From the NCBI GenBank assembly GCA_034008185.1, contig CM067109.1, positions 30,350,885 through 30,414,884 on the forward strand: DNA of 64,000 bases, read 5' to 3'. The DNA comes from Gorsachius magnificus. Lineage: Eukaryota > Chordata > Aves > Pelecaniformes > Ardeidae. Below are positions 37,300 to 49,661 of this stretch, piece by piece. The notes beneath the pieces are model-generated. The model was not told the origin of the DNA. It searched no databases and saw only the letters and a list, made by a program, of their open reading frames with translations. Within the stretch, counting starts at the first letter, position 1; each line of letters opens with the position of its first letter. The translations under genes were made by a program, and so were the position numbers.

Positions 37300-38340
37300 A
37301 AGTCAGAAAATTTTTTTCTTGAAGTAGCATTCATTCTTAGGGGTTTGTGAGTTTTTTCTCTCTCTGAATATCTTTTTGTGCTTTTTTTTGGACCTTTCCA
37401 CCTTTTTGTCTCTTCTGGGACTAAAATAATTGCACTGGAGATTGTGTCGCCCTCTCTGTTTCCCAGTCCTCTCCAGTTGTGTCTTTGAGTCATTCCAGTA
37501 GGAGTCTGGCAGTGTCATGCATCCCATTGCCTTCTCTTCCACTCCTGTGATGATCCCTTTCAGAAACATGCCCACATTTTTGATCCTGGCAGACAGCCCA
37601 CTCTCTTCTCTGAATCTGCTCTGGGGACAGCCCATCAGCTTCTCCTAAGGAGTCATGTAAACCTGCTTCTTCTGCTGTTCATATGAAATTCCTCCCCTGC
37701 ATGTTCTTCCTTCTGTTTGCATATCATTCTGTATTTGGCCCTCTTTCTCGTGATTTTCTGTCTATCATCCTTATGCCACCTTCTGTTTCATCCCTTGCCT
37801 ATTTTTGTAATTTCTTCTTCTCCACCCTCTTTTGGGAAGAGCTGCTTCATAGTTCTCGTTTTCTGTTTCTCCATAATGCAGCCAATCTCCTCCTCAGTGA
37901 TGTCTTTCCTCTTGTAGCTTTCTTCCCCTCTTTCTTCTGTCCTTACATTCTTCCAGAGGTAAGCTGTCTAAGCCAGAGATTCTTCTGCTCCTCTTCTCTA
38001 GCAGGTACCTCTCAGTCTTGGGTTATCTAGCTGTTTTCTGCTCCGTGATGATGACAAATCTCTGTTGAGCTTTGTTATTCTCTCCAGCTGCATTTATATC
38101 TTGGGTCTCATACTTTGTAACACTAGTCAGGCCAAGCTGCTCACAGTAACTGCTTGTGTCAGATACCCCTGCAAAAACAGTGGGTATCCCTCTGCCTCTG
38201 CACTCTCTTGTTTTTATCATGCCAGTCCTCAGGTCACCTGCACTTCTCTCTGTGTTTTGCCGCTGCTGACTTATTCCTTCTCATTGGCCTTAAAAAAGAA
38301 AGGACAAGATTCCCCAACCTTTCTTTTATGCTCTTTGCTT
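37300..38340 (+). repeat. Pyrimidine-rich stretch
   Basis: About 1 kb of the plus strand is enriched in C and T, with TTCTTCC, CTCTTCTC and TCCTTC words throughout and the strongest bias at 37660-38050. The plus-strand frame at 37683-38030 reads as a Phe/Ser/Leu-rich hydrophobic peptide, which is the composition effect and not evidence of a gene. It mirrors in bias the purine block at 22740-23340. I could not see that the two share sequence. Confidence 0.45.
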
Positions 38341-40121
38341 TACTAGATACATTTCATAAAATGGAGAATGAATGTCATAATTATGAAAGTTATACTTCTT
38401 TCCTCATGCATAACAGAAGTGGCTGAATTCCTGCTTTAAATGCAAAATTTGTCTCTATATTAACTGTGGAAACTCAAGCTGTATAATTAGTTGGCAACTT
38501 TTGCAAAATTAAAATCAAATGTATGGGACTGTATGCAAATGTCAGTTACTAGCATCTGATTCAATATTGAACTGTACGGCAACAAAAGAAGGTTGGATTC
38601 AGGAAGATCCTCAGCTAGCTAGTACTGATCCATACAACTCCATTGCTAGGGAAATTTTCCTCTACTCAGGACATTGCCAATAGAATTGGAAAGATTTTTT
38701 GAGAAACAACAGCTTTGGTCATCAGCAATATCTGAATGTTGTCAAATGTGAACACCTGTATCCATTAAATCAATGAGACTTAGAAGAGTATGAACTGGAT
38801 AGTCTACAATTTTCAGGCAGTTCCAGCTCCTGAACTATTTAAGCACCAAATAAAGTTTAGATTTTGGGGAGGCACACCCATGCTTAGCATCTGACAGTCA
38901 CAAGACACTGCTTAGTCCCTGCTGAATCTGAATGACAGAGGTTGCCTATCAGGCCAGACAGAAATTGGTGTTCCAGAAGTGATCCTTTCACCACAAACTC
39001 ATGTATCTACACCTGCTTTGGTGAAAACCAAAGGTCCAGATTTTCACATAGTCGCTGTAATTTGCAAGTAACCTCAAAGTGGTAATTTCAGGAGTCAGTC
39101 CTCATGCTGGTTATAAATTTTAAACCAGATAATCCAAAATGATCGTTCTTAGAAGGCAACCGAAGTATCCATTTTTTCCTGTTAAGTATTAGAGCTTGCC
39201 TGCATGATTTGTTTCTTATAACCAGTTCTACAAATGCTTAATAAAAGCAGCATTTGCACAGAACCATTTGTCGAACCTCATTCTGCCCACCAACCAACAC
39301 AAATTTTTGTTCTCCTTTTATTGAACCTCATGCAGTTTATTGCTTTGAAAATTCTCTCGTTTCAATTCTATTGCAGTGAGACATGCGGGCCTCTTTGTAG
39401 GAAGTACAGCATTTGCACTTTTATGACTGAATATGAAAATTCTTATCACCCTCTGTTTTGCCTTACTTTTGCCTTTTTTCTTACTGAGCAATCTGCTTTC
39501 ACTGCTGCAGGGAGCTCTGTAGCAACTTTGTATTTGACCTTTCTCATAGCTCAGGTTACTCATGCCAATTAGGAGTGCTTCTAAGGACGACACTGTGTGG
39601 CCATTTAAACTGTAAATTAATTCTGCTTCTTGAATCATCGCTAAAGCATCTTACAAAGATTCCTCTGCTGATGAGAGAGGAGGTGTACATTTGCTAGTGA
39701 GTAAGCAGCATGATAGGGCCTCTGAGCCAGCAGCGCTGCTCATGGGGAGGAGACGGGGTGTTGCAGGGTGAGGTGCTGACCTGGGTGACTAAGCATAATT
39801 TTCAGACTAGATTTCTAGCAGATCATGTACTCGTTCCTTCCTTCCCTTTTCTAGCGTTTCTACCCTCTTTGTCCAAGAACAAGTTCAGACATTCTCTGCA
39901 TTGCTATGCAAGGAGTTTCACATTTATTTCCTTCTCTTCCATGAGCTTCTTCCCTTGGAATACAGTTTTCAGGGGAATTCAGAGGAGAGAGGGCTGCTGT
40001 GGAGCAAAGTGCTAATTGGCATGAGCAGTGATGACAGAACCAGGTCCTTCAGTGAGGTTTCTGGTTTGTTCAACCAGAGTGTCTTAAACTCCATAGCAGA
40101 GTAATACAGAAATTCTCTTGG
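38341..40121. other. Unique non-coding sequence
   Basis: No gene and no recognisable repeat are visible. Short open frames on both strands (up to 112 codons near 39.2-39.6 kb) carry no known motif. Confidence 0.5.
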
Positions 40122-40500
40122 ATTCATGGGTGTTACAGATGGAAAAGTCATATTCGGTCATCTCGTTCATCCTTCTGAGAGCATGGGGTTATTCAGCAGG
40201 ACATATGTTTCTAATATTTTGTCTAACCTATTTTTATAGGCTAGGTGATGAGTCATGGGGCTTACAGCATGCCCAAAGGAACAATATTCTACGGCTAATC
40301 AAATTTCAATGCTGGGAAGATTTTTTTTTCCTGCTATAGATTTTCCATTTCTTAATTTTATTTCATTACACTTGCTTATCTCTTCTAAACACTTCCTCTC
40401 AGCTTTTGTATTTAAGCTCTTCAGCTGTATCTTTGCTCCTATCAGATCATGGTATTTTAAACAGGGCAAGTTGTTGAAGCCTATCTTTATTTTTGCCTGG
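40122..40500 (-). mobile_element. Ancient CR1/L3-like remnant, minus strand
   Basis: The plus strand shows, in order: GATTCATGGG with ACAGATGGAAAAG near 40121-40145, TCGGTCATCTCGTTCATCC at 40155-40173, and ATATTTTGTCTAACCTATTTTT at 40215-40236. A GTGATGAGTCATGGGGCTT segment near 40246 and a GATCATGGTATTTTAAACAGG segment near 40445 follow. This order matches the antisense 3' part of old amniote CR1/L3-type LINEs. There, a GATGGAAAAG...GGTCATC-AGTCCATC start is followed by TTTTGTCTA and then a GTGATGGGG motif. It is much more diverged than the other CR1 copies and the outer boundaries are approximate. Confidence 0.55.
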
Positions 40501-40847
40501 CACATTGCCTTATAAAACCCTGGGTTCATTAGTGTGTCATTTAACCTTTTTTTTTTTCATATTCAGATCTAAACATTTTGGAAAGTTCAGCCATATCTAA
40601 GAACTGTATGAGGCAAAAATACTCATGTTCCCCTCCATGTTAATATAAGCAATACAGTCATTCAGTGGAAGCTCTGCACGCGTGTGCTTTGAAGCAAGGC
40701 TGTGAAATTTGGCAGGATGGGTGGGTGCTTACAACCAAAATGTGCCTTTTGCCATTGCTGCAAAATCTATTTTAGAGCAATCATAAATCTAAAATAGAAG
40801 TTGGTTCTCAGGAGCACAGTGGGGACTTGTCAGAGTTTGGCTGTTGG

Positions 40848-40980
40848 CTTTCCAGCCTGGAAGACGCCCTGTCCAGCCTGGGAGCTGTGCCGAGGAGCCC
40901 CTCCTGCGGGCAGCCGCCCACCCTGCCCGCCAGCACTGGGCACCCTGCCTGGCCCCGGCAGCAAGCAGGCACCAGGAGAG
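40848..40980. other. GC-rich patch
   Basis: This short segment is strikingly GC-rich for its surroundings, with about six CpG in 40865-40956 and many CCTGCC/GCCCGCC words. Overlapping frames on both strands (40801-41165) give Pro/Ala/Arg-rich peptides explained by composition. It is followed directly by a purine tract. It could be a regulatory patch, a fragment of an unrecognised repeat, or a chance compositional peak. Confidence 0.4.
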
Positions 40981-41155
40981 CAGGAGAGGAAGGGGAGAAG
41001 AAATGAGAAGAAATGGGAGGGGAGAATAAAGGCCAGGGGAAGGTGATCAAAAGCAGGGAGAAGGAACACATTGACAGGAAGAATAATAGACCAGGAGAGA
41101 GAGAGAGGGAGAAAGAGAGCTCTGAGCTGGGAAGGAGAGGAGATAAGAGCAGTCA
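40975..41155 (+). repeat. Purine-rich tract with (GA)n core
   Basis: This is nearly continuous A/G sequence containing GGAGAGGAAGGGGAG-type words and a GAGAGAGAGAG core near 41096-41109. Such polypurine tracts can form triplex structures and vary in length between individuals. Confidence 0.65.
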
Positions 41156-42300
41156 AGGAAAGCAATGTAGCCTAGGCATAGGAAGGAGTACAAAACTCCA
41201 CGTTACATGGTCCCCTCCAGAACCTGGCATATGATAATCATTAGAAAGTTATGTTCTTCTGTATCCTGTGGACTTGGGCACCTGTATTTTGCAGTCCCAG
41301 TTTCACAGACCTAATTTTTAGTTTCAGACTTTATTCGTCTGTCCCCTAAGTAGCTCTGTTCCCATCTCTCACCTCCTGTCCTGTGTTCTCCCAAACATCT
41401 TTCAACCCAAATGCAGCTCCCTGTCTCTGTAACCTGTACATTGATGTTACCTCCACGCCAGCTTGTATTCCTCCTCCTTTCCACAACAAGATATTGTGTA
41501 TGTCAACAAATTTAGGGCTGTATTCTTTTGTTAGAATGTGAAATTTCCAGAATGACTGATTCATACGTTGTGACAGGAATCATGACTGGTATCATTTCAG
41601 TAACTATCAATGTAGCATGAAGAATCTCTCAACAAAAAATATTGTCTGACACTTCTCATTTCAATGGCCATTTCAGTACAACATCTAATACTAGTTCTGG
41701 TTTTGGTAAAATCAAGATTTTATCAAAATATATAAACAAATAGTTCTTTTGACCTAGGTCAGACGAAGCAAAAATGAACATTGCTATTACGCTTTAAAGG
41801 AAAATACAATTTGCTGTAGCAGTGCCCTATTTGTAAAGAAGGTAAGAAAGCTGGTGTTTTGTCTCCAGGGTTTTTCCTTCAGTAGAGGCTAAAAGGCTGC
41901 CCAGTATCAAGGGTAAAGTTACAATACCGGAGGATCTTCAGTATCTCAAACATTACAATGCCACTCATAAACCAGTATAAAGTTGTATTTATTAGCCTCC
42001 TTGCTGTCAGTTTTAAAGTTGCTTTTTGAGGCCATGACTTGGGAACTGAGATCACTGTAAATTCAGCTGTTGTGTCATAAAGACACATAAAGATTGCTGA
42101 ACTGGAGATGTTTTTGCTACTGCAGTAGGAATGGCCTGTAGGGAAATGCACTTGATGTTTTTGGATTTCTTAATGGTTTATCATCTAATTCCTAGTGTAT
42201 GATTTTATTCTACTGTGTTTGATTTCTTTTGCAATACTTGTACTCTTTGATTCCTTTGCAAGCAGTCATTTCAAGGAACAAATATTGCTACATCACCACT

Positions 42301-42320
42301 GAAAGAAAAGAAAAGAAAAA
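42301..42320 (+). repeat. (GAAAA)n microsatellite
   Basis: About four units of GAAAA/AAAAG repeat in 20 bases. It is short and probably length-variable. Confidence 0.8.
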
Positions 42321-45300
42321 ACAGTTGCTACTGGTTACCCAATTCCCAAAGCCAAGCCATTATATTTCCTTGGGTATGACATTTTTGTTTTCATAATCCC
42401 GTATCTGGAGTCTTTTTAATACATGAATTGAAGACCTCTCTTTTGCAGCAAATATTGTATTTAACCAGCTGTGTTTCAGGATTTAATGTGCCAGGATTTA
42501 TTATGACCTATTACTAAGCTAGTTGGGATTGTATGACATATGAAGTTCCCATTTAAAAAAAAAGCTGTGCATAATGATCTGATGTTACGGAATTACCTGA
42601 ATACTTTAAAATATCAGAAATCATTCTGTCCAAGATGTATTCATTGGTAAGAAAATGTTATAGTTTCTTTTCAGTGTCTATTTAAAAATGGTAAATCTTT
42701 GAAATTAAACTCTCAAAACCGCATTTGTCAAAAACCTTACTATGCTTTCAGCTATCTTTGTGAGTTTCTTTTTCTATTGCAATAGATTATTTAGCTACCA
42801 TTATATTAGTGTTGAAGAAGTAAATAAATAAAAAAGGGATTAATTAATTGTATGATATACAGGAGAACTCGATGAACTTGTTCTTGCTGAAATTAGAAAC
42901 AGATAAACTCCTTTCACCTGTATTTACCCTTGACTGCCTTGAAATATTGCAGTTAATTGCCCTCTCTGTCACATGCACACCAACACACATTGTACTCTCA
43001 TTTACTGAAGCAATCTAATATTTGAGTGTATGTATAAATAAAAGAGAGACTTCTACTTGGAGCTAGAATTTAGACCAGTAATTCCTCCCTCCTCACACAG
43101 CCCAGCAATCTCGGTAGCATGGGAGTGCCAGCCCTTCTTGCTTTGAGTCAGTACTGTGGGAAGGGTGCTGAAAGCTCTGTCCTGAGGAATAAACTTGGGC
43201 AGAGTGCATGAGTGAATTACTCATTCCTGTGGGCACAAAAAATTCCTATGAAAGACTGAAGCTTCTTGAAGCAAACTTTCCTTGGTGCTCATCCTGTGCA
43301 CTCCCCCTTACATAGAGTAATGACATGAAAGCCACCATCTAATCCTAATTACACAGGCTGAGTCACTGCAACCGCACAATCCTACCCACGGCTTTCGTGT
43401 CTTCCCTCCCAGTTCTCCCTGACTGTGACTTGCTTGAAGTACATGACAAGCACCTTTGGACAAAGGCTGCCTGCCGCTCTGCATTATTTCACTATCTAGT
43501 GCAATACGGTTCAGTCCTGATCTGCGGTGCAGGTCAGTACTGGGAGGCTACTGGTAAAGTAAAGAAATAACACTGATTATAAAGGAAGGAGTTTCCATGT
43601 GAGAAGTCTAGCAAAAGAATATGCCGCTGCCAACATGACTGCATAAGATTGCAGTGTATGTGGTCTGAGAGCAGTCAAATTATAAACTGCTGTGTTGGAA
43701 AATATGATTTGGCTAACAAATTGATGAGGGATTAATACACATCTGCATACTTCTCTGATATTTGTATGTACCTTTATATTCTGTGAGTATTCCCTTGCTT
43801 CTAAAACATTAAGACTGTCCAGAATAAACTCTTTTTGCCACTACATCTTTCTTCCCAAACAAGAAGGAGAAACCATAAGGAAAAGTCTTTATTTCTTCTA
43901 AGGGTTAAGCGGAGATAACATCATGCCTTTTCAGCCCCGGTGATCTCTCATTCCTGTGGAAGGTCAACAGAGCCTTGAGCTGGCTGTAGTGCAAAGGAAG
44001 AAGTTTCCAAATCTGGATTTCCAGAGCGCAGTCTAGGAGAAGAGGACTTGTTTAGATATCTTCTGTCAGAGGCGATAAGAAAGTCAGTCTAGAAGCAAGA
44101 CAGGAGAAAAGGAAGCAGAAGACCCTGGAAGATCATTAAGAGGCATTCACAGGAGAGGAAAGAGAGGTCATGCAGGATCTGTTCAGGCTCAGGAAGCTTG
44201 AAAGCTGCTAGGGTCCCAAGATGTGGGACCAGAAAAGCTACTTGATAGATGTTCTTGGTGGGAAGGTCAGATGGAACAGTAACAAGATTATTCAGTTAAT
44301 TTTTTTTTGGTCAGAACTTATAATGAATCTTTAATAATGGTTCTTCAGCCCCAAAATCCTGCAAAAGATAAGGCGAAGGGCAGCTAAGGAAAAATGTAGG
44401 CACTCAAGTCCAAAACTGTACTTCTATAAGCCCTCCTCTGTTGGTCTCTAACTGCTGTAGCTACTATAGTCTGCCACCTTGGAGTTCTCCCCCTCCTAAC
44501 AGTTTGCCTCTCTACAAGTCCACAGGAACATGTCAGGGCATTTGGTGCCCAGCTTGTACCTACAACTGCTTTGGATTTTTGAATGAACCAGTCTGCCTAA
44601 GCCTCCTGAGATCCTGCTCCCAAGGATGCCTGAGAACACACTTCTCCTGCACAGACCAGTGCTCACCTTAGATGGAGACAGCAACATACAGGAGAGCTGC
44701 CCTGTTGTAGTTTCTAACCACAGCTGCTCAGAAATTCAATCTGAACAGAGATGAAAATGGACACTTCTTGACTGAGATATTGCATTCATTGGTGAGAAAT
44801 TGTTTGGAAATGCTCAAAATTTGAGTGACTGTATAAGAACATTCATTTTGAGCCTGATACCTCTAACAGAAAAGGAAGAACAGAATGTGAAGGCACTTGG
44901 TGTCATGAGTACTGTGCCTCTGGCCACAGGAGGAACTGCACCCTAGCAGACTCAGGCTTTCTGTTAAAAGTGCTAAATTATTGGCACATTGCTAATCAGC
45001 TTCTTTTGGTTATCCGAACAAAAGTGGCATTTAATATGAGTTAATATGTAATGATGATATGGATAAACCAAACCACCTAGTAACTGACTAATATGCAAAC
45101 AAGTAGTATTTTTGAAGTCTTCTATTACCTCAGGTTTCCTGCCATATTCTCCAGCTGCTACTTAAAAAAAAATTGTTTGTGTTATTACCAAATTGCATAC
45201 TTTAAAAAGTCATCATGCAAAAGCTGGCTGATTAAAAGCAAGTTACTCATCAAACTCATTACAGCTTTCATGAGTATCTGTCTCATAGCTGCCGGAAGAC

Positions 45301-48300
45301 TTATTTTGCTATAGTGGCGTTTTCATTAAATCTTCTATTTTAGTTTCTGTTTATCAAGCCTCATTTCTCCAAGGATTAGTTGTCTTACAAATGTATCCAG
45401 CATTTGTTTGATTTTGCCAACCAGTTTCCTTGAGTGAGTAGGTCTGGCCTGAAAACTCTGCTCAAGACCACCAACTTGTCCCTTTAAAACTTGTATTTAA
45501 TTTCTCAGTTCTTGCTGCACTCTTTGTGATCAATGAAACCTGCCTTTCGCACTTTCTCTAACTATCCATTAATTCCTTAAGCAAAATTCAATTCAATCCA
45601 TTCCTGCTTATATTTGTATCTTCTAATGTCTTCAGAGAAAGCTGCATTTGATGCTTCCTTAGTTGAGTCATTACTGGTTTTTTTCAGCTCATAAATTACA
45701 GAACTGTTAAGATAATTCCACAAAGCTTGTGTTGGAGTGCATTAATTTTCCTTTTGTTTAATTCAGGCTTTTCTTTGACTACAGTGCTGAAGCAGTGCCA
45801 GTGACATTACAGCAATGATACATTTAAGCTCCCAGTTCTGTTTTCAGATTCTTTTCCTCATCATCTTCAGACAGATTCTCATGGATTTCCTGCTTATCCA
45901 GTGGGGGAAAGGCATCATCATTTTTGGCTATGAGGGTTATTAAAAATGTTTTAAACTGCCTTGTTTCTTTGCTTCGCTGGCAACATTTTCAATTAAAAAA
46001 AAATTCAAAAAAACCACTTTCCTGTAAGAATGCTCTTTGTTTCCAGGGAATTCCAGCTAAGTGGCTTGAAAAAGTGCCAAAGTTCACTTACTCACCTGAC
46101 AAGAAATATGAATTAGCTGGTTTTCTCCATCACAAGTTCTTAGCTGAAATGCTTAGATTAGTTGTGTTCTTGGGCATGCCTTGGAGGCAACATCAGAATT
46201 TCAGGAGACACTGGTTTTATCTCATGACAAGAGCTTCTCCATCAGTGTGGGCAACACTTGCATTGAGGACTATCCTCTTTCATTTGCATTCACATTATAT
46301 TTCCGAGGTCTTCTGGCATAAACTGTGCTATTACAGTTCAGAAGTAGTTATATTTATGTGACTGCCATCATCTAGGGCAACAGTGGTGAAAGGGTGATCA
46401 GAGTTTGCAGATGTTGAGTGTAGATAAAATTACGGTTTGGTGACAGCTAAAGGGGAATGTAACCCTTACATTCTGAAAATCTGATAGCTCTGAGCCAGAA
46501 ATCTGTGGCAGTGGCATAAGCATGAAGGGAAAATAAAAAGAAGAGAAAGCATGACTTGGAGGATCTGGATGCTGAAATCACTTCTGCTGGAAAGACAAAA
46601 ACTTTTAAACGAAATAGTGAGGGCAAACACATCCAAGGTTGTTCTATGAAAGACAAGAACAATTTCCTTTCAGGTGCTTTCTTATAACAGCCCTCTCTTT
46701 AACCAGCCATAGATGAAACAAGCAGTAAGTTCACATATAGAAAAAGGGTTTTCCACGAAGTTTCAAGAAGTTTCATCATTCTATGACTGCCAGAGGAGAA
46801 TAAAAGGGGTGCTATTGTAACATCAAAGCAAAGAGCAAAGCTTGGCATGTGACAGGAAGCCAGCCTCTCTAAATGCATTACTGTTTCATTTTTTTCCTTT
46901 CTATTCCACTCATCTATGATTATGGAAAAGCCTTTCATGGTTCTGGAAGAAAGAATTTTGAAGTGTTGGTTTGTGAAGCCAATGTTCAGAACTTCCATGC
47001 TTATTCTTTGGGATGAAATACAGCACACAGATCTCTCTGTGATCCCTGCCATGTGGACTGTGGAAGGTTCAATCCAATTTGGGGACTTCAGAAGCCTTTT
47101 GAAACCTCAGGTACAAATGACACTTTCCTTTTTCCTGAGAATTCACCAACAATGAAGTGCATGAATAGAAAATCGCCTTGCTACAGCTCCAGAACGAGTT
47201 CTTCTTAGTATAAGTAACATGAAGTATTTTTTGATTTTTATAACATCTATAAAATTAAACTTGTATTGACTCAAATTGGCAGCCTTGTGTTTTGAACAAA
47301 AATGTGATAATCTTTCCGGAGGAGTCAGAACTTTATCAAACATTGAGATGTGTAGTGTGTTTATTATCAGTGCTATCAAGATTGGAGACTCTGTAAGTGA
47401 TCACAAAAAATTAAAATATTACTTACCATTTAGCATGTTATAAAAGTCTTTGAGCAACAGATAAGAAGCTTATCAGCAAAAAAGTCTAATCTGTATTTTA
47501 GGATAGTGCTGGGACACACTGTTTGAAATAAACTGTGGTTATAACTTCTTTGGTTAAAACTTCAGTAATGTTGTTCCACTTTCCTTTTGAACTTCTCTAA
47601 ACAAGAATTACTTCTGTAAACCTAAACCCATCTTAAAAATCTGTGAGGGATTGTTGTCAGCTGGAAAATGACACTGTGTACCTCTGGTAAAATCAGCTAA
47701 CTGTGAGTCCAGAAGTAAAACAACCATCTTCCAAGAAGCAGGCCTAGACACAACAAAAGCCCTGATAGCAACTGGGCAAATATTTTCACTCCTAACTACT
47801 TTCCTTTCCAGATTATTAGAAAAAGCAGTCAGCATCTAATATCCCTGCACAAACTAGAAACCTGTTGTTGTGAAGGGAATCCACCTTTTTGCTTAAAACA
47901 ACACTATGGATACAAGTCATGCAATGACATTTTGAGTTTTGTAAGCAAGCTAACAAGAAGCTTAGAAAAGCCATCTGCCACTACCACACAGCTGTTTACA
48001 TCTGAGACCCCTGGCAGCCAGAGTTCAAATGAGACAAAGACATGGGAACAGCTCTTTTAGGTTATTTTTGTCTTTGTATAGAAAAAACCCCCCTATATTA
48101 ATTCGTTGTATGCTGGGTCACCCTTATATATGGCAAACCTGTTCCTCAGTCCTTCTCCATTTCCAGCAGACTGTGGGACACAGTGAAAGTGCAAGAATAG
48201 CATAGGTCTTTGCACTCAAGTGGGGGCAAAAATAAATAGACATGAAAAACTGTGCTATTTCCTTTCAACTCTGAATGTGGAGCCCTCTGTCATGCAGTCT

Positions 48301-49620
48301 TCTCTGTTGTGGAGATCATGGTCACTGCAGATATGCTAGGATAGTTATTGTGGCAAGGTAAGAAAACAGTCATACAAATAATATGTAGCTCTAGCAAGGA
48401 TAAAATATACTCTGTCCACTCAATTCAGTCCAAACAAAGGCAGTGATGTCAGGAACATCAAAAGTGCTTTTGAACTTCCGGCACCAATGATTTCTCACAT
48501 TATTAGTCATACCTACCTTCTGATAACTTAACAAAAATTAAAAAAAAAAAGAAAATAATGCCCAACTTCTATTCATTTGGTGGCAGACCTGGCTCCTGTT
48601 ATCACAAGGTATATTTATCATCTGTAGGGAACTGTATATGGCTTCTCATTGACCCTGGCTGTCATCCCAGGCCATGATATGTTGGAAGTATATTCCAGTG
48701 AACATAATGCAACAAATGCAAAACTGGTGGAAGAGAGAAAACAGTTGGCCATTATATCCAGTAATAAAGTCACATACTTTGATAAAGTTCCAGCAAGTAT
48801 GAAATGCAACAGCCTGTTTTCATTGCAGCAAAAATCACTGTGATTAACTTATGCTGGTGTTTTATTTTCTGCTTGCTATTTCTATTTTTGAAAATAATGG
48901 TTGTGTAGGGTAGGATTTCCAGTTTTTACATGGGATTAGTAATCAGAAATAGCTCTTGACAGATGTTTTGCAACAACTGCAGTATGCTTGATCAATAAAG
49001 TAGGGGTAGGCTTAAGAGCAATGAAGGCAGAACTTCCATAGCAGCTGAATGTGTACTAGGTTGCTCATTTCTGAAACCAAAATGGCTCAGATTTTCACAT
49101 ACAAATAAATGTTAAAGTATTTATTTAATGACCCCTGAAAATTATTTTTAGATTTGAAATTTCAACTCAAACATAGACAATAGAGTAAGCATAGAGTGAA
49201 ATAATCAAGCTAGTCCTTACCCATTCTGGGAAAAACAGGAGAGAGAGACTGAGAAAGAGACTCTTATGGTCATTTATATTTTTAATACTTTGGAGGTGTA
49301 CAAACAGGTACCTAATGAAATACATTAGATTGTCTGGATGATAAAACCAGCTATTGTTATTTGGCAGAAGGTAGAAAAGATAGATACACTTAAAGAGCTA
49401 TTCTGCACTGGAAATTTGTAATAGAGGAACTTCACTGTCAATCTGGCCTTATGTAATGCAAAAAATAAATACATTATTAGTCATTAAAGTGAACTAAACC
49501 CATTCAGAACAGGTACGCCAGACAATGCAGCTACTTCAGTTAGACTCAGTTAGATAGAAATTTGGAGAATTTCCGAGTCATTTCTGCAAAAACTTTTAAG
49601 GATTCTTTCTGTTGCTTGCC

Positions 49621-49661
49621 TTTTTTTTTTTTGTTGTTGAATTTTTGTGTGTGCGTGTGTG
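49621..49661 (+). repeat. Poly-T plus (GT)n low-complexity tract
   Basis: Twelve T are followed by TTGTTGTTG-like sequence and then a 15-base GT run interrupted by one C (49647-49661). This is a simple repeat with no visible element attached. Confidence 0.8.

Noticed and set aside
37683..38030. Hydrophobic Phe/Ser-rich frame that could be taken for a membrane protein
   Set aside because: It is produced by the pyrimidine-rich sequence, and the peptide shows no organised transmembrane pattern or known family.
40801..41234. Overlapping Pro/Ala/Arg-rich and Lys/Glu-rich frames on both strands
   Set aside because: They are explained by the GC-rich patch and the adjoining purine tract.
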